Origin: Crotophaga sulcirostris
Taxonomy: Eukaryota > Chordata > Aves > Cuculiformes > Crotophagidae
Reading direction: 5' to 3'
DNA: 64,000 bases
Assembly: GCA_013397455.1 (NCBI GenBank)
Contig: VYZB01000036.1
Span: 1,021,417 to 1,085,416, forward strand
This document shows, one piece after another, positions 24,347-37,900 of this stretch. The notes under the pieces are model-generated. The model did not search any database, was not told the origin of the DNA, and was given only the letters and a program-made list of their open reading frames with translations. Each line of letters begins with the position of its first letter. Within the stretch, counting starts at the first letter, position 1. A program made the position numbers and the translations under genes.

Positions 24347-27300
24347 CCCATGCCTCGTATCTGACAGTAGATAACATTATATACCCCCTGCTTAAGTTCT
24401 TTTCATTACTCTGCAGTAACTTCTAGCAACCTGGTATCAGATGTTGCTATCTGAAAGACACCATTCCCATGTCTGCAATCTTTGAGAATGTCATAATTTT
24501 AAAACATTTTTCTTTAAATACTGTTGCGAATGTAGAAATACTACTGTCCAGATATAAGACAAGTCTTTATTTTATTTAACAGTTCTTAAAAGGACAATGC
24601 ATAAGCAGAAAACAGATCTTTCCTTTATTTGTGGATGGGATTTCTCAACTATTTATGTAGTTTAGCACTGCTGTGGCCCCAAACCTGCTTATTCAAGCAG
24701 TGAAAAAAGACTGTCCTAGAGTGCCTTATGGGACAGTGATTATGAAAAGATCAAAATCCCTTAGACAAGGAGGGGCTCCTGTCCTTAAGGCTCTCTTGCT
24801 TCTTGACTCTTGTCAAATATGTTATTCTAGTTGCATGCACTGTGTGCTTCTGCAGAAGTTATTTATATTCTGAAAACTAAGATGGAGACATGTATATCAC
24901 GAAACCTTCAACCAAGTAGGTGTCTTCTAACCCTAAAGGTTACTGAATCACCTTTCAAAAGTTATCCATAGGATCTGAAAAGAGAGAAGATACATCTAGT
25001 TTCTCTGAATAACTCTTCAGAGTCACTGTCTCTCTTTTGTAGGGAGTAATTTTCAGCATTCCAGGCCGTCTAGCAAAGACCCAAGAGCCAGATATTATAC
25101 TGGTCATCTTAGAAGCATAGAGAAAGCCATTTCAATCTTTCTTCAGTAATACAACACTTTGCAACAAATATTCCTGTGTCTGGCTTTCAGTGCTCCACGG
25201 TATTACCTATATAGATCAAAAAGCATACCAAAGAGGACCTATGTAGCAATACAATGTTGAGATCAAAAGTATGTCATAAATCTAATTTCCTTTTAGTGTC
25301 TAGGTACTTTATTCAAAACTTCATATACCAGGTTTGTGAGTACAGTGCTCACTCTGGAAGACTCCCCAGCAAAGAGGCAAAACTGGATTTCCCATCTCTT
25401 TGGGCAGTGATTTACCCTAGAAAAATAGAAAAAAAGATTAATTGTGAGAAACAAAAAAGCATGTTTCTCTTGACTCAAAGACAAAAGTGACAGAAGACAC
25501 CAACAGGTAGGGCAAAAATCTGTATTCTAATATTCAGTACAAGGGGAGATCATATACTTCATGACACATAATGGGCAGACTATTGAATCATTCTTGAAGC
25601 TCCCTTACTCCCCTTTGAGGTCTCTGATCATTAGACCATACGTCAGTGTGAATGTGAGAGTTCTCATTAACAATTTTATTCTCCACTTCTCTAAGGAATT
25701 TCAGTATGACCTTAATTTTAAGATCATAAATTGCATTATTCAACTTGCGCTTTTTTCTAATAGTGACTTCTGCTGTGCTCGATCTCGTACAAAGGAGAAT
25801 TTTTGTTTTCAGAATTTTGTTGGAGTTTTTTAAACTTTATTGAAAAATTTTACACCTCTGTGTATTTTCTAATGAGGTTAGTTAGCTCACTCTGCAGCCA
25901 GTGTAACTTTTGCCTCTTCATGTTATCTTTCAGGATTTTTTCTATTTCTAATATATACTTTAAGTAGCTTCAATGAAGACTGGTACACAAACAGTCCTAG
26001 AATGGAATTTTAATGAAAAAACACAAATAATTGATTAGTTAAATAAATGTGTGTCTTTTGAGGAATATTTGGATGTTATTACAACTGTTTCTGCTTTCTT
26101 ACTTGTCTAAATCTTCTGATGGTGGATATGTTACTTCTGAAATGTACAAATTCATCTATGTGTAACCGGTTCATTTTTCAGTTTCCACAGTTTTAATATT
26201 AGTACTTTCAAACTATTTTTCCCAACTTGGATTATTTCCTCTTTGATGTTTTTTTATGAGTCTGTCTCTTATATTATAATTTGTACTGTTAGCATTTTAC
26301 GTGACAGCAGCTGATGTGCTTAGGTCCTTGCTTTCCCAACTAGATAAAGCATACGTGCAAAGCAACAACAGTAAAGTTAATGAGATAACTCAGAGTATAT
26401 AGTTACACTCCTGAGTTACTACACTGAGTTAAGGTCTGCTGGTTGAAGCGGGCATTGACTGCAATGGGAAACAGCATAGCAGTGCAAGGGCTATGGATGT
26501 TTCCGGAAGTGAGCAAGAGAAGGAGATAAGGTTAATACGTTCATTTGATTTGATAGTGTTAATATTTGTTCTCTGTATAAAAGTTTGGAGAAAAAATATT
26601 TATAGAGGTACAAAAATAAGAAAGTGTCTAGATTTTCTAAGCATTGATCTGCTTTTTGGCTTTAAGAGATGGAATTTGTTAATATTATTTTTACACAAAA
26701 CTAAGAACCGAAGGAAATCAAAAGCTATATTAGTTTGTTAATAGATACAAAATTTTGGTAAAGCACAAAGAAATAAAAAACATGAGTAATTCTTTTAATA
26801 TAGGAAAAATACGTTCTCAATGTTTTACTAGCCAATAAACATTCTTTTGCATTATTTGTGAACAACCTTTTCATGTCATGTATCATTAGATTGCTCTGAT
26901 TTGAAAATATCTGAAAATATTTGTAACACTAATTTAGACACCGTTTTTATTCTGATTATATAAACTGAGAATGATAAGTGAAATTATGCAGTGAAATAAA
27001 GTATTGAGCGTGTATTGTGGAGTAATTAACCAGCAGGAAAACTTTTTTAAAGAATAGAAGATGCAAAAGGAGAGTTTGAGATTTTGAAACTTTGTCCTTT
27101 GGTGTTTCCTTGATAAACAGAATGATTATGAACATCATAGCTAGTAGAAAGTTCGCGTGATAGGATGTTTATACAACTACGGTATAAGAAAGTCCTACAT
27201 CTAGGTATTTCTTCAGTTTTTTTTTTTTGCATTTCTAAAAATAACAGAAGTATTTACTCATGATTTTTTTTAAAAGTCACAATTATTGATGAGAGGTTCA

Positions 27301-28860
27301 GCCGGCTATGTTAATAAGATAGCAAGTAATTTATTTTTTTTATTAGTTGCAAAATGAAGATAATAAGTCATTTACAATATTTTTTTTGACAAAAAGTCAT
27401 ACTGGAAAACACAAGTAGGTGATTAATTTCTCTTTCAGTTCTGTTTCCCTCTACTCAAATAAAATACCTTTTTTGTAAACTGTACGTATCAAAAGTACTG
27501 AAACTGTGAAGGCTTTCTGATAAATGTAGATTCAAATACAAAAGATTTCACGTTAAATTTTTGCTGATAACTTCTTAGCCATTGGACCTTATTTTGTAAA
27601 AGCAATTGCAAAAAGCAATTCCATTTAGAATTTCCAATATCTTGGTATCTATTTACTTTCACTTTTTGATTTACAGACAGGAAAAAAAAGAAAATATATC
27701 TGCATGCAACACAATATTTTGCTTTTTTTTTTTTTTGTGACAGAAACCCTTTTGTCTCAAAGCCTGTGATTGTTCTTTTATTTGGGAAAATTCCTGAGTA
27801 GCTACCATCCGCATATTGGCATGAGAAGTGAAATGTTCAGATGCAATATATTGCTTTAAAAGGTTGTATTTCCAGTTAAGAAATGTTGATTTTGTTAGTG
27901 GTATACCTCTACCAGGATCTTTTGCAGCATAAACTAATGCTTATTCACTGCACAGAAGAAATTTGTGGTGTTCTTTACTCTTCCTCCCTGAAATCTTGTC
28001 AGTGTTTCTTTTACAAGAAGTATATTCCAACTGACTCGACAGAACACCTTTAGAAGTGATGAGACAACAGAAAATAAATGGCAGTTGCATTCATAAAGAA
28101 GCAAAGCTGATTCAACTATATCTTTAGAAAGGGAAAATGCAACCTTTGATTAGAAAACTGACCTTATTTTACAAAAGTATCACTATATATATATTTATTT
28201 TTTTTACTGAACTCATTAGGAGTAGATCAGAGAATTCCTGAGCTTATCCTTTTACATTAAGTATATGCTAAATACTGCTTACTCATTTACATTGAAAACT
28301 GCAGGTGCAATAACCATTGCAGAACGTATAATAATGTGGCCTCAATTTATAATGACAGTCAATAAAGACCATAATTGCTTAAAGTTTACAAGAGAACATT
28401 TTTGCTTGCTTTTTAAAAAAAGTAAACTATACTTTGACTTAACTCTTAGATGGCAATTAACTTAATAATCTTGTTTATAGGATAGTAAACAAAACTTTAA
28501 ACTCTTGGAAGGACTTATGAAATTCTTTAAGTCAAGGGTCCTGCCTAGTGGTGCCACTGTTGTCTGTGTAGGGCAATGGAGATCTGATATGCCTGCCTTT
28601 GCTGAATGAAAGAGCGTCTTTGAAAATCTGCAAAATGGTTGAGTATTCGTGGACTACTGCCTCTGACAGGTACATATGGCACAGAGCTGATCTGTGAAGT
28701 AAAGCTCAGGACTGACAATTTAAGAGCACATTACTTCAGTAAGAACCAAGTTTTCCTTTTTGCAACATTGCAATTAGAGGTTTCTTCTGCTGGGAGACAC
28801 CTCAGAGTGTAATTTTAGCAAGAGCACATATAAGATATATACATATATACACATATATCA
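24347..28860. other. AT-rich non-coding stretch
   Basis: No gene was recognised. Low-complexity tracts include T runs near 27218, 27725 and 28198. Frames of 60 to 90 codons here (for example 25561-25833, plus) carry no recognisable motif. A TA/CA-rich patch at 28830-28860 directly precedes the CR1 remnant. Confidence 0.55.
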
Positions 28861-28929
28861 CCCTGCTTGAAGGGGGCTAGTCCACAAGTCCTTCTGACCT
28901 GTATTTTTCTATGATTATATGATCTATGA
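28861..28929 (+). mobile_element. Short CR1 3'-tail remnant
   Basis: About 70 bases resemble the last part of a CR1 element in plus orientation: CCTGCTTGAAGGGGGCTAG, then CCTTCTGACCTGTATTTTTC, then a mutated octamer tail (CTATGATTATATGATC). It is too short to assign a subfamily and its left border is uncertain. Confidence 0.5.
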
Positions 28930-31900
28930 CATGCAACTGCTAACAGTTTATTTTAATATATCTTGAGAAGAGTTAGAAATACACACACATGGTTTCTCTG
29001 TATAGGCTAAGGAATGTCCTTGGCCTAGATTTTACAGAGCTCTTTAATGGTCTATATAAGCATTATGTGCTTTTGTTTGTTATTTGAACGCAAAGCACAT
29101 CAAATCCAGGTAATACAGGAAGTCCTGTGACATTTTGCATGTCTAAATCTTTCAGATAAGTAGCCTTTCTTTCTGTTTTCAAGTGAGTTACACTGAATGC
29201 AGATCAGTCTCTTAGTATATAATTTTCATTGTTACTAGCCTTCATCTTGTTCTGTCCCAGTCTTCTTACTCATTTGTTGATTCTACATCCCTCCAAGTGA
29301 ATAAGGCCAATTACCCAATACTTTTTAGGAGGCTAAAGTCATTCCTTAATACTATTAAGGCCTCAAACCAAGTTAATTTTTCTTTCTTGGTCTGTAAGTA
29401 ATTTTTCTTTTTTTTTGAGATTTTTTTTATCCAGTGAATAAATAGGTGTTTGGTTTTTTTCACTCTATTTTTTTCTTCTGGGTTCTGTAGAATCTTTGAC
29501 AAAGATGAGTAAAAGCAGCATGCATTTCCTCTGGACTTCTTCAACATTGCAGTGGCAGAATGGATTTGTGATGATCTACAGTTATACACGTCTGCATGAC
29601 AGTGAAGCTTTCTATTTCCTTTTCAGTCACATTTGTCAAGATCTGAGAGTATCAAAGCAAACTTCTAGTCTCTATTCACTCCATCTCTGACATAAGGACA
29701 TGTGTTGCTTTATACCAGCAGATTTTACTAGTTATGGTTAAACACAAAAACTGAGATAAATTATATCAGCTGATACCTCCAAGTCCCCAGTACAGCTGGG
29801 CAGGAAACAATATTTTTATCCCCTCAAAAAAATCTTTCAGAGTTATAAATAAACTTTTGTTGAGCTTATAGTTGAAACCAAAACCTATGGAAGCACGACC
29901 CAACACACACAAGGGAATTCATTCTCCAGTGTAGCAAATACTTACCATGACAGAGCTGCAGACTGCAGACTAGAAACTGGATCTCTAGAAATGCAGGATC
30001 ATGGTTCTTATATTCATGGTTTTCTGCACTTCTTTACGTAAAAGAAATATTTCCCTTGATTTATTTTCATGGCATCTGGTATGTTCTCTCAATAAAACCT
30101 TTTGTTTAAATGTTCTGATATTTTCATTTTTTTTAAGAAAACCTACCAAATTTAACACTATAAAGTGAAAAACATAACTTTAATAGTAATTCATAGCTTC
30201 ACGACTGTGAAATTACCTTAATATTGCACATACATAGCAGATTTGTGTAAGGTATATATAAGAAGACAAGAAGACAATTTTCAATCAACAAAGAGATTTT
30301 TAAACTTGCAAAATAAGTTGTGTATTTCCTCCTCTGGGTAAACAGCGAAAATATCTCAGAGTAGATGAAGATGCTGAGCATAAATATCAGAAATGCATCA
30401 AAGGAAGAAAGTTTGGGTAATGGTTTATAACAGAACCTCTAGGGACATGGAATTCTCTGTTTTCCTGTAATATTTGCCACCTAAGCAAACAAGCACCAAT
30501 TTTATCATATGAAAAGAAATATCATTCATTGTATTAAAAAGCTATGAGCAGGTACATTTGCAGCCTGTTTTTCTGGCACAGTTAGACAATCAAAGAATTG
30601 TTTGTGCATCCTTAAGCTTATAGTTTTGCATTAAAAATGTAAATAAATGGCTTCCCTTCAAGGAAAGCAGATCAATGCTCACATGTAGTTTTTATACCAG
30701 CATTTGTTTATGCAGACTAATGGAATAACTTAAATAATAGTAAGAATATCTTATGTCAGTATGTAAACATACATTGAAAACTTACACCACCTGTTACCTA
30801 ATCTGATCAAGGCAACTGAAAAAATCAAAGATTGGTTTTTGAAATCAAATGATCATAAAGAACACAAGTGCTGAGTAAGTGTGTATGAGATGCCACGTCA
30901 GAGGTTTTGCTACTAATCAATCTATTGTCATATTTTATAAAATTCTATGCACTTTAATTTTTTCCTTATCCAGTGCTTGGATTTTGAATTTTTGATGTGT
31001 ATTAGCTAGAATTGTAACTACTTCATGCTCACAAACTGTGAAGTCTGAAATAACTGAAAAGAGTAGGTAAAGAAAAAGCAAGGAAATGCTCAGATTTTCT
31101 CATTTTCTTTTTCTTTAGAGTGCATTTAAAGATTATCTGCTCCTCTCTGTTTCCATTGAAAAGCTTATCTATATTTCTTGTTTAACTGTTTACACATCTT
31201 CTTATGTACCTCCTTTTATTTTGAACTCTTATGAATGCCACCACAAAGTCACTTACCATGTCAATATCCTTGACCAAGCCCTACTCCTCCTTAGATCTGT
31301 TTTCTTTTTTTCTGTGAGAGCTGAAAGTTCACTTTCTGCCTTTCAGACTGACATTTACCTAATTTTATATCCTTCTCACTTCTACCTTTCCTAACAAACA
31401 CAATATATGTTCTGTTGCAGATCCTCCTCTGATCCCATGCTTCTGCCTACATGAAGTTCCCTCCAGCTATGTGTACTTACTCCTTCAACACAGGTCCGTG
31501 CAACCCATTTCAGTGTTCTTCAGGTATTCCTTTTGGAAGTCCATATTCCAGCACTTATCACAAAAGAGATAGCGGGGAGAAAGAAAGAGAGGAAGAGTAC
31601 AGGGAGATGAGTATCACTCATCATGATCAATTATTGATATTTTTATCAAAGAGTTTCCTAACAGATTTGACCTTTTGTAATACTTCATTAATTTCAAACA
31701 ACTTAGAGAAATAAGCATGAGAACAAGAAGTAAAATAATTACTGCAAATACTAATCAAAAACCTGTGGAGATAACAAAACAGGTACTAGACTTCATACTG
31801 GGTTTGATTATGAGTTCAATTATTTGCTCGTATCTCTACATTCTTACTCAAATCATAAAGTCTTCTCAGTAGGTATTTCACATCCTAACATCCCTTTAAA

Positions 31901-34900
31901 GAGTGCAAAGCCCTTAGTGCACTGTGGCATTTGAGACAGATTGGCAAATGTTCTGCTAATTTCCAGCTTGCATCTGTGCTTGAGCTTTGTTTTGGTTTAG
32001 AAATTTACTTTTTTTTACTGCAGAGGCACAAACAATAAATATACAGGTTACACTTGTTAGATGAGGAGGACAAAAGAGACATTCAAAGAACGCATTTTGT
32101 GAAATGGGTATTGATTTGGTAATAACCTGTTTTAATTGCATGGTAGAAGGAAAAGAAACACAATTATTGTTCTTTGGGCAAAGAAATGTCTTTTTATGTT
32201 TGGAAGCAAATCCTAACACAGAAAAAAGTATAAAATTTTATGAGCATCTCTTCAAGGGATTTAAATGCAAATTAACCCTGATGTACTCTACGCATGTTTC
32301 ATGCTACATAACAAACCCTGCTATTAAAGAAAAATAAAACTCACTAAAAAGAGCTGCTTCAGTCTTCAAAAACTAGCTAATCGGGTATCACAGTGGTGGA
32401 GATTAATCAAAGATTCTTTAATTGCTACTTAACCAGACCGTCTTTTGTGAAATATGTTGTATTATCGAGTCATAGTAAGCTGGCTGAGAAAAAAAGACCA
32501 CTGTGGTTTTACAGGATACAGATTTTTTTAATGTAAGAAAAAATCTGTGGGCTGTATTTTCAATAGGAGGCAACTCACCTCACTTCCTTCTTTTCTTTTC
32601 TCTTATTATCCTGAAAGTTCACACCAGCAGGGTTGCCGTGTGGGTACGGAACAAGATAATTGGTCTAAAATAAGGTGGTTCAGTGCTTCTTAAAAGCTGC
32701 TCTGCAACCAAAGACACCACACTGCCAGCAAACATTAGCATGTGTTTCAGAGCTAAATAGAGATTACAGCTCTGTGAATTACAACTGGCTGACTCAATTT
32801 TGGCATAAATGCATGAAAGCTAAGCAGGGCATTTTCTGCAGCAGTTCTTTTGGATATGTTGTAGTATCTTTTAGACATTACTGGTTATTTTTTCTTCGAG
32901 TATGTTTGGAGAGAGCTGTCTTTTTCCTTCCTCTGTTACATTATGTTGCTTGCTGTGAAAATGGAAAGACAAAAAAACCCCAAATTCGGAGGTGAAACAT
33001 AGCTAAATCACATGTATAAATGCACCTTGCTGAATTCTGGCCTTCCCTATAATGCCTGTGGACACAGCGAGGTAGCAAGTGTTTTGTGGTATCATTTCTT
33101 TCCTTATTTCCTTTTTAATTGGAAACCAAGAGCCTAATTTATAATCTATGTGCATTACCACTAATGCTTTGTTTTTCATTCAAAATTAACTTCTGCTACA
33201 GCAGTTGCTTTGAAAGAAATATTACATCTTGGAATAATTTCTCAAATCATATACATGTAGGAGTAATGTAGAAATGTTACCGTTATGTTTTTATTGCTTA
33301 ATGTAAGGCAGGTAGCAAAAACATGGTTAGTCAGCTGCATATATCTTGTGACTCTTACTTTTACTGTTATTTTTATTTTAGAACTGCATGCAAAAATATT
33401 AGAACATGTAGGTCAGTAAAATGTATAGTACAGGTATCACTTCTTTGGAAAGAATCTATTTTCTTCCTATCTAAGTGCTGTAGCCTGTCAATTTTCTTTA
33501 AATTTTTTGTCACTATAAACTATTTTTCACAATAAGATCTATAGTACTGGTTTTGCCTTCTACAAAATATTTAGTTCTAAAAGTTACTGTCAATTGTTTT
33601 TCTTCTCAGTTAACTAAATTCTTGAATTGATCTCTGTTACACTTTTGGAGCTCAGGCATGAACTGAGTACAACAGCTATGTTTAAAATGTGCAAAGTTCC
33701 TGCCTGTATTGACATTTCCCATTGGTTAACTAAGTGGTCTCATTAAAGAATATGAATTTTACTGAGGAACAGGAAACTGAAATCAATGCCAGATTAATAA
33801 TTTAAGAGCCTCAATCGCCTTTATGAGTGTGTGCATGGAAGTGTGAAGAGCTTATATAAATTACAAATGTAGGAATACGCACGTTCAGAAGACATCCAGC
33901 TTATCTTGAAGAACCAAGAAGATTAGCATGGAGTCTTAAACAAAAGAAAAGGTGATGGCTGGGGCCTCTAATGGGGTTTAAATTCTAATGGCAGCTTAAA
34001 TGAATGACATATTTAATTAGTAAATATTGACCCATTACCTTTTCATACAAAATTGTTAAAAGCAGGTATTAACTTTCCAGAATCAGAAGCACTGTGCTTG
34101 GACAGCTGGATCCAGCAAGTAGCTGTTTGCTCTCAATTACTAAGGAAAGCAATATAAATTCATAACACTTTATTTTACCCAGGATAAATGTGGAAGTATC
34201 TTTTAACTTCCTACTGAAGAATAAAGTGGAGGCGCAACAACCCCCTCTAGAAGAACTGAGTCCACTGTGGATGGATACACAATTTCCTGGCTACACTAAA
34301 CTCAAACTAAAATTCAGAAATTAAGTAAATTAAGTCGGACTTTGAAATGTTGCCTTTGCCAGTAAATTGTTCACCCAGTGTTTTGTACTTACATTTTATA
34401 TCCTATTTACATTAAATCTTACTCCATTTATACGACTGTCAGATGGAGATTAAAAGTGAATAGCATATGGCTCAAACACCCTTAAGAAACTCTTTTCGTA
34501 ATTCTTATGCAGACTTTATTCTCTGTTCTAGTTTCTCAATCTATTTTTTTTTTCTATCAAACTGACCAGTCCACAAGCAATCAGTTATCAATATGTGGAA
34601 ATAACCTGAAAAGCTAATATTTATTATTGTTGTTTATTGTTGCTAATTCAAACTTCTGATATGCTCTTTCAGCAATTATTAGATTAAAGATTCATTCAGG
34701 TAGAAAATAGTCAAAGTAAGTTACTGCACATGTTCTTCCAGTCAAGTTTTAAGCATCCTTCAAACTCAGGAAAAATCTTTCTTTCTCCAACTGGTCTATG
34801 AATCTTACTTTTAAAAATAATTGAATCTTACTAGTATAGTAAGTGGTCATCCTCACTTTTCACTTGTTCTCAGTCAAGTGCCTTCAAGAGCTGGAATGCT

Positions 34901-37900
34901 GCAAGCAAATAATACAGTGGCTACTGACTGCATGTTTGATTTCTTCTTTCTTGTGTTCCAGTATTTTTAGTTCTGCATCTTCACTTTTACTTTTGCATAA
35001 AATAGCATTAATGCTGTACACCCACAAATGGAACTAATTCTCCTGTTCTGTTTTGAATTAAAGTAATAAATACTTGGGTCTTTTTTTTTTTTGGTAATTA
35101 GTCTTATTCATACTGCATAAAAAAATGAGATTTTTTGTAAATACACCAATGCAGCGACAGAGTACAAAAAATATTTTCTGCAGAAATAAAGCAAAGCCCA
35201 CTAGCTGATTCAATGCCCTTTGTCTGATGGAAAAAGCAATTTTCAGTTTGTAATGAAAAATTAAGATTCTAAAGCTATTTCATAAAGGAAGTGGATACCA
35301 GCTTCCAAGTTTTCTTTTATGAGGGTTCAGAATAAAATTTGAAAATTTTGAAAAGGTTTATAAAATGGCATGCAGAAGGAAAGGATTTTTCATTGTAATA
35401 TACTTTAAGGCAAAGTGCTTGGATCTTATCCATGTTATCTAATGAGCTTTTTATTGTTTTATTTTTAGACCAAAGATGTTATAATATTCCTTAGTATTTA
35501 AGTTTTAACAAATCAAGATTTTAATGTGGAGAGGTCCTCTATCACAGAATTTATTGATAACTAACTGCAAAATGCTTTTATCGTGTTTGGAGAAAATTGT
35601 TTTCTATATAGGGACAACTTCCCCTTCAGCCCAGCAGTTCCGAGAAAAGTACCATAGAGCAAACTTTTGGGTGGATTTATATTATTGTTTTTCTCTGAAC
35701 TCAAGCTGAAGCTTTCAGGGGAGAAAGACTAGTGTGTGGGCCGCGAAATGAAGACAAAGTGGTAATTGCTTTCAGGCAAGCAGCGCAGATCCTTGGATCA
35801 GTTTACAATGAAAAAATAAACAGATTTTTAGAGCTTAAAGGAGATACGCTTTTAGTCCTATAATGCACTGTGGAGAAGCAAAAGATACAAATGTGGCATG
35901 AATAGTGACGTGGCAGTAAGTTTTATTGAAGTTCCAGCATCATGATGACTATGGAGGTACAAAGATGAAATTGCATCTATACAATTCTCTTCATCAGCTC
36001 TGAATTGAGATCATTCTGCACTACTGGATTTCAGAGTTTCTTTTGACTTGAACAATGAACTATTACTTTGATTGGTTTGGCTTTTTTTTTTTATTTTTAC
36101 TTTGAGAAGAAGTGAGACAGAATGAAGAAAATAAGTTTATTTGCTTTTCGCATTGTTTATTTTGTCGAACTGCACTTTGAAACTGTTTCTGAAAATCCTT
36201 TGGAACTGAGTCGTGTCCTTCATTTTCACTTCCAGATCTCCTCCCCATGATTTCCAGAGCAGTAAACTCCTTCCTAGCTATAAAACATGCAATTAGTAAG
36301 TCTAGCATTTCCAATTATAAAGTCTGTGATCAGTAGGCTCTCCCAGAGAGAAGTGAAGACAAGCTGCACTGCCACGTCATTAACCAGCCACACTGGTGAG
36401 ACAGCAGTCTGCTGCTCCTGCCAACCCCTGTCAGAACACTTTCTGGCTGCTGGTCAATTACTTTCCCACTGGCTCCTTATGTGTTCACTTCCCATGCTTT
36501 ATTCACAGGATTGTTCCAATTTTCATGTTTGTTTTAATGCCAGGGCTTTATCAGGAGTGAGTTATTTAGGATACCAGTGTCTTACATTTAGTTGAAAGAA
36601 AGGTGGGCTATTGAAGTTCTATGATCTACACGCAATTACAAATACCCTTTCTAGTGCCTTAAATCCTTAACAACCATGTCCATTACTTTTCCCCTTCTGA
36701 TTTTCTTCTACAGTAATGCAAGACCATCTGCCACTTATCTTTCCATTATTTTGATGGTCCTTCACTGTCATTAGTTTGTTTTTTCTGCCCTTCATTCTTT
36801 TCTTCCCATGTTTTCTTCAAAACATTCTTTAAGCTGACTTTTTTTTTCCATTGTAACAATGATGTTAGCATGGAGAATGCAGTTACAGTTGTGTGCAATA
36901 AAATATTTATGCATCACATTGATTTTAGTGTGAATGCTGTGCCAACACAGCAGAATTCCATTTGACATTGTTCTACATTTGTGCTGTTGAGCAAAATATT
37001 GCTTAAGTGAAAGTACTAGCTTTATGCTCAGTTTCAGAGTTTTTCTTTTAAAGTTTTCATACATGAGTAGTCCTTACACTGTTGCTGGAGATACAGAGGT
37101 TCCCCATTTCTCAGCCAGCGAACATCAGTAAACTCCAGAATAAAGGGAGTATGATTGACAGAGGAATCTGGCAATGGTCTATGTCAGTATAAAGCTGTGA
37201 CAGACAACTTTGAGCGAGCTTGTTTTAGTATTGCAAGTACAGCACAGCCGCTCTTGGGTAACTCAGCTCCCTGTTAAGCATAAATACTTAACTTCTCATG
37301 AACTTAATTTTTTTCCAATTTATTCAACTTGAACAAAAGTTGTTTGATTTAATTGTGTGATACAGTAAGGAGGATTCGTTAAAGATTTCTATACTTTGGT
37401 TATATATCTGAGGAAGAACTGCAGTCATCAGTGTTGTATTTCCAGTACTGTCTATACTCATGTCCATAGTTTGGGGTCTTCCTTTCAGTTCTCATGATTG
37501 AGAGATCAACCATCACATGCTTTTTTTCTCTGTGTTCTGTCTGGATCATTGACATAGAGCACCCATTGAGCTCTGCAGAGTTTTTCTATTGTATATTCAC
37601 TTTCCAAGTGATCTGTCAGAAATCTGCCATACTAACCAGAGTATTTTATACCCACTTAAGAGCAAAATACTTAGATTTTCCTTCTGCAGTAAGGCTTCAT
37701 GATTTTTTGATATAATGACTATTCATTGCAATATGGTTTTCTCACTAGAATCCATAATTAGCTGATAAAAACCTTACTGCATAGATGAGATATTTTTGAC
37801 TACATATTAAAGCCAAAGCATAATCTAATCTAATTTAAATGACACTTCAAATTTATGCTGTTTCTTTGTTTTCACTGCAGTTCTTGTGTGATTAAAATTA

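Noticed and set aside
24430..24445. TGGTATCAG string resembling a retroviral primer-binding site next to an LTR
   Set aside because: A single short match with no LTR pair, no internal coding region and no target-site duplication seen.
29946..29984. Minus-strand segment with CATG|GTAAGTATT donor
   Set aside because: Only 39 bases and partly built of a CTGCAGT duplication; the single open frame is uninformative.
32675..32995. 106-codon plus-strand frame with a hydrophobic middle
   Set aside because: No signal-peptide-like start, no homology recognised, and no promoter or splice support.
36287..36595. 102-codon plus-strand frame
   Set aside because: Ser, Cys and Leu rich without pattern, with antisense frames also open; not supported.
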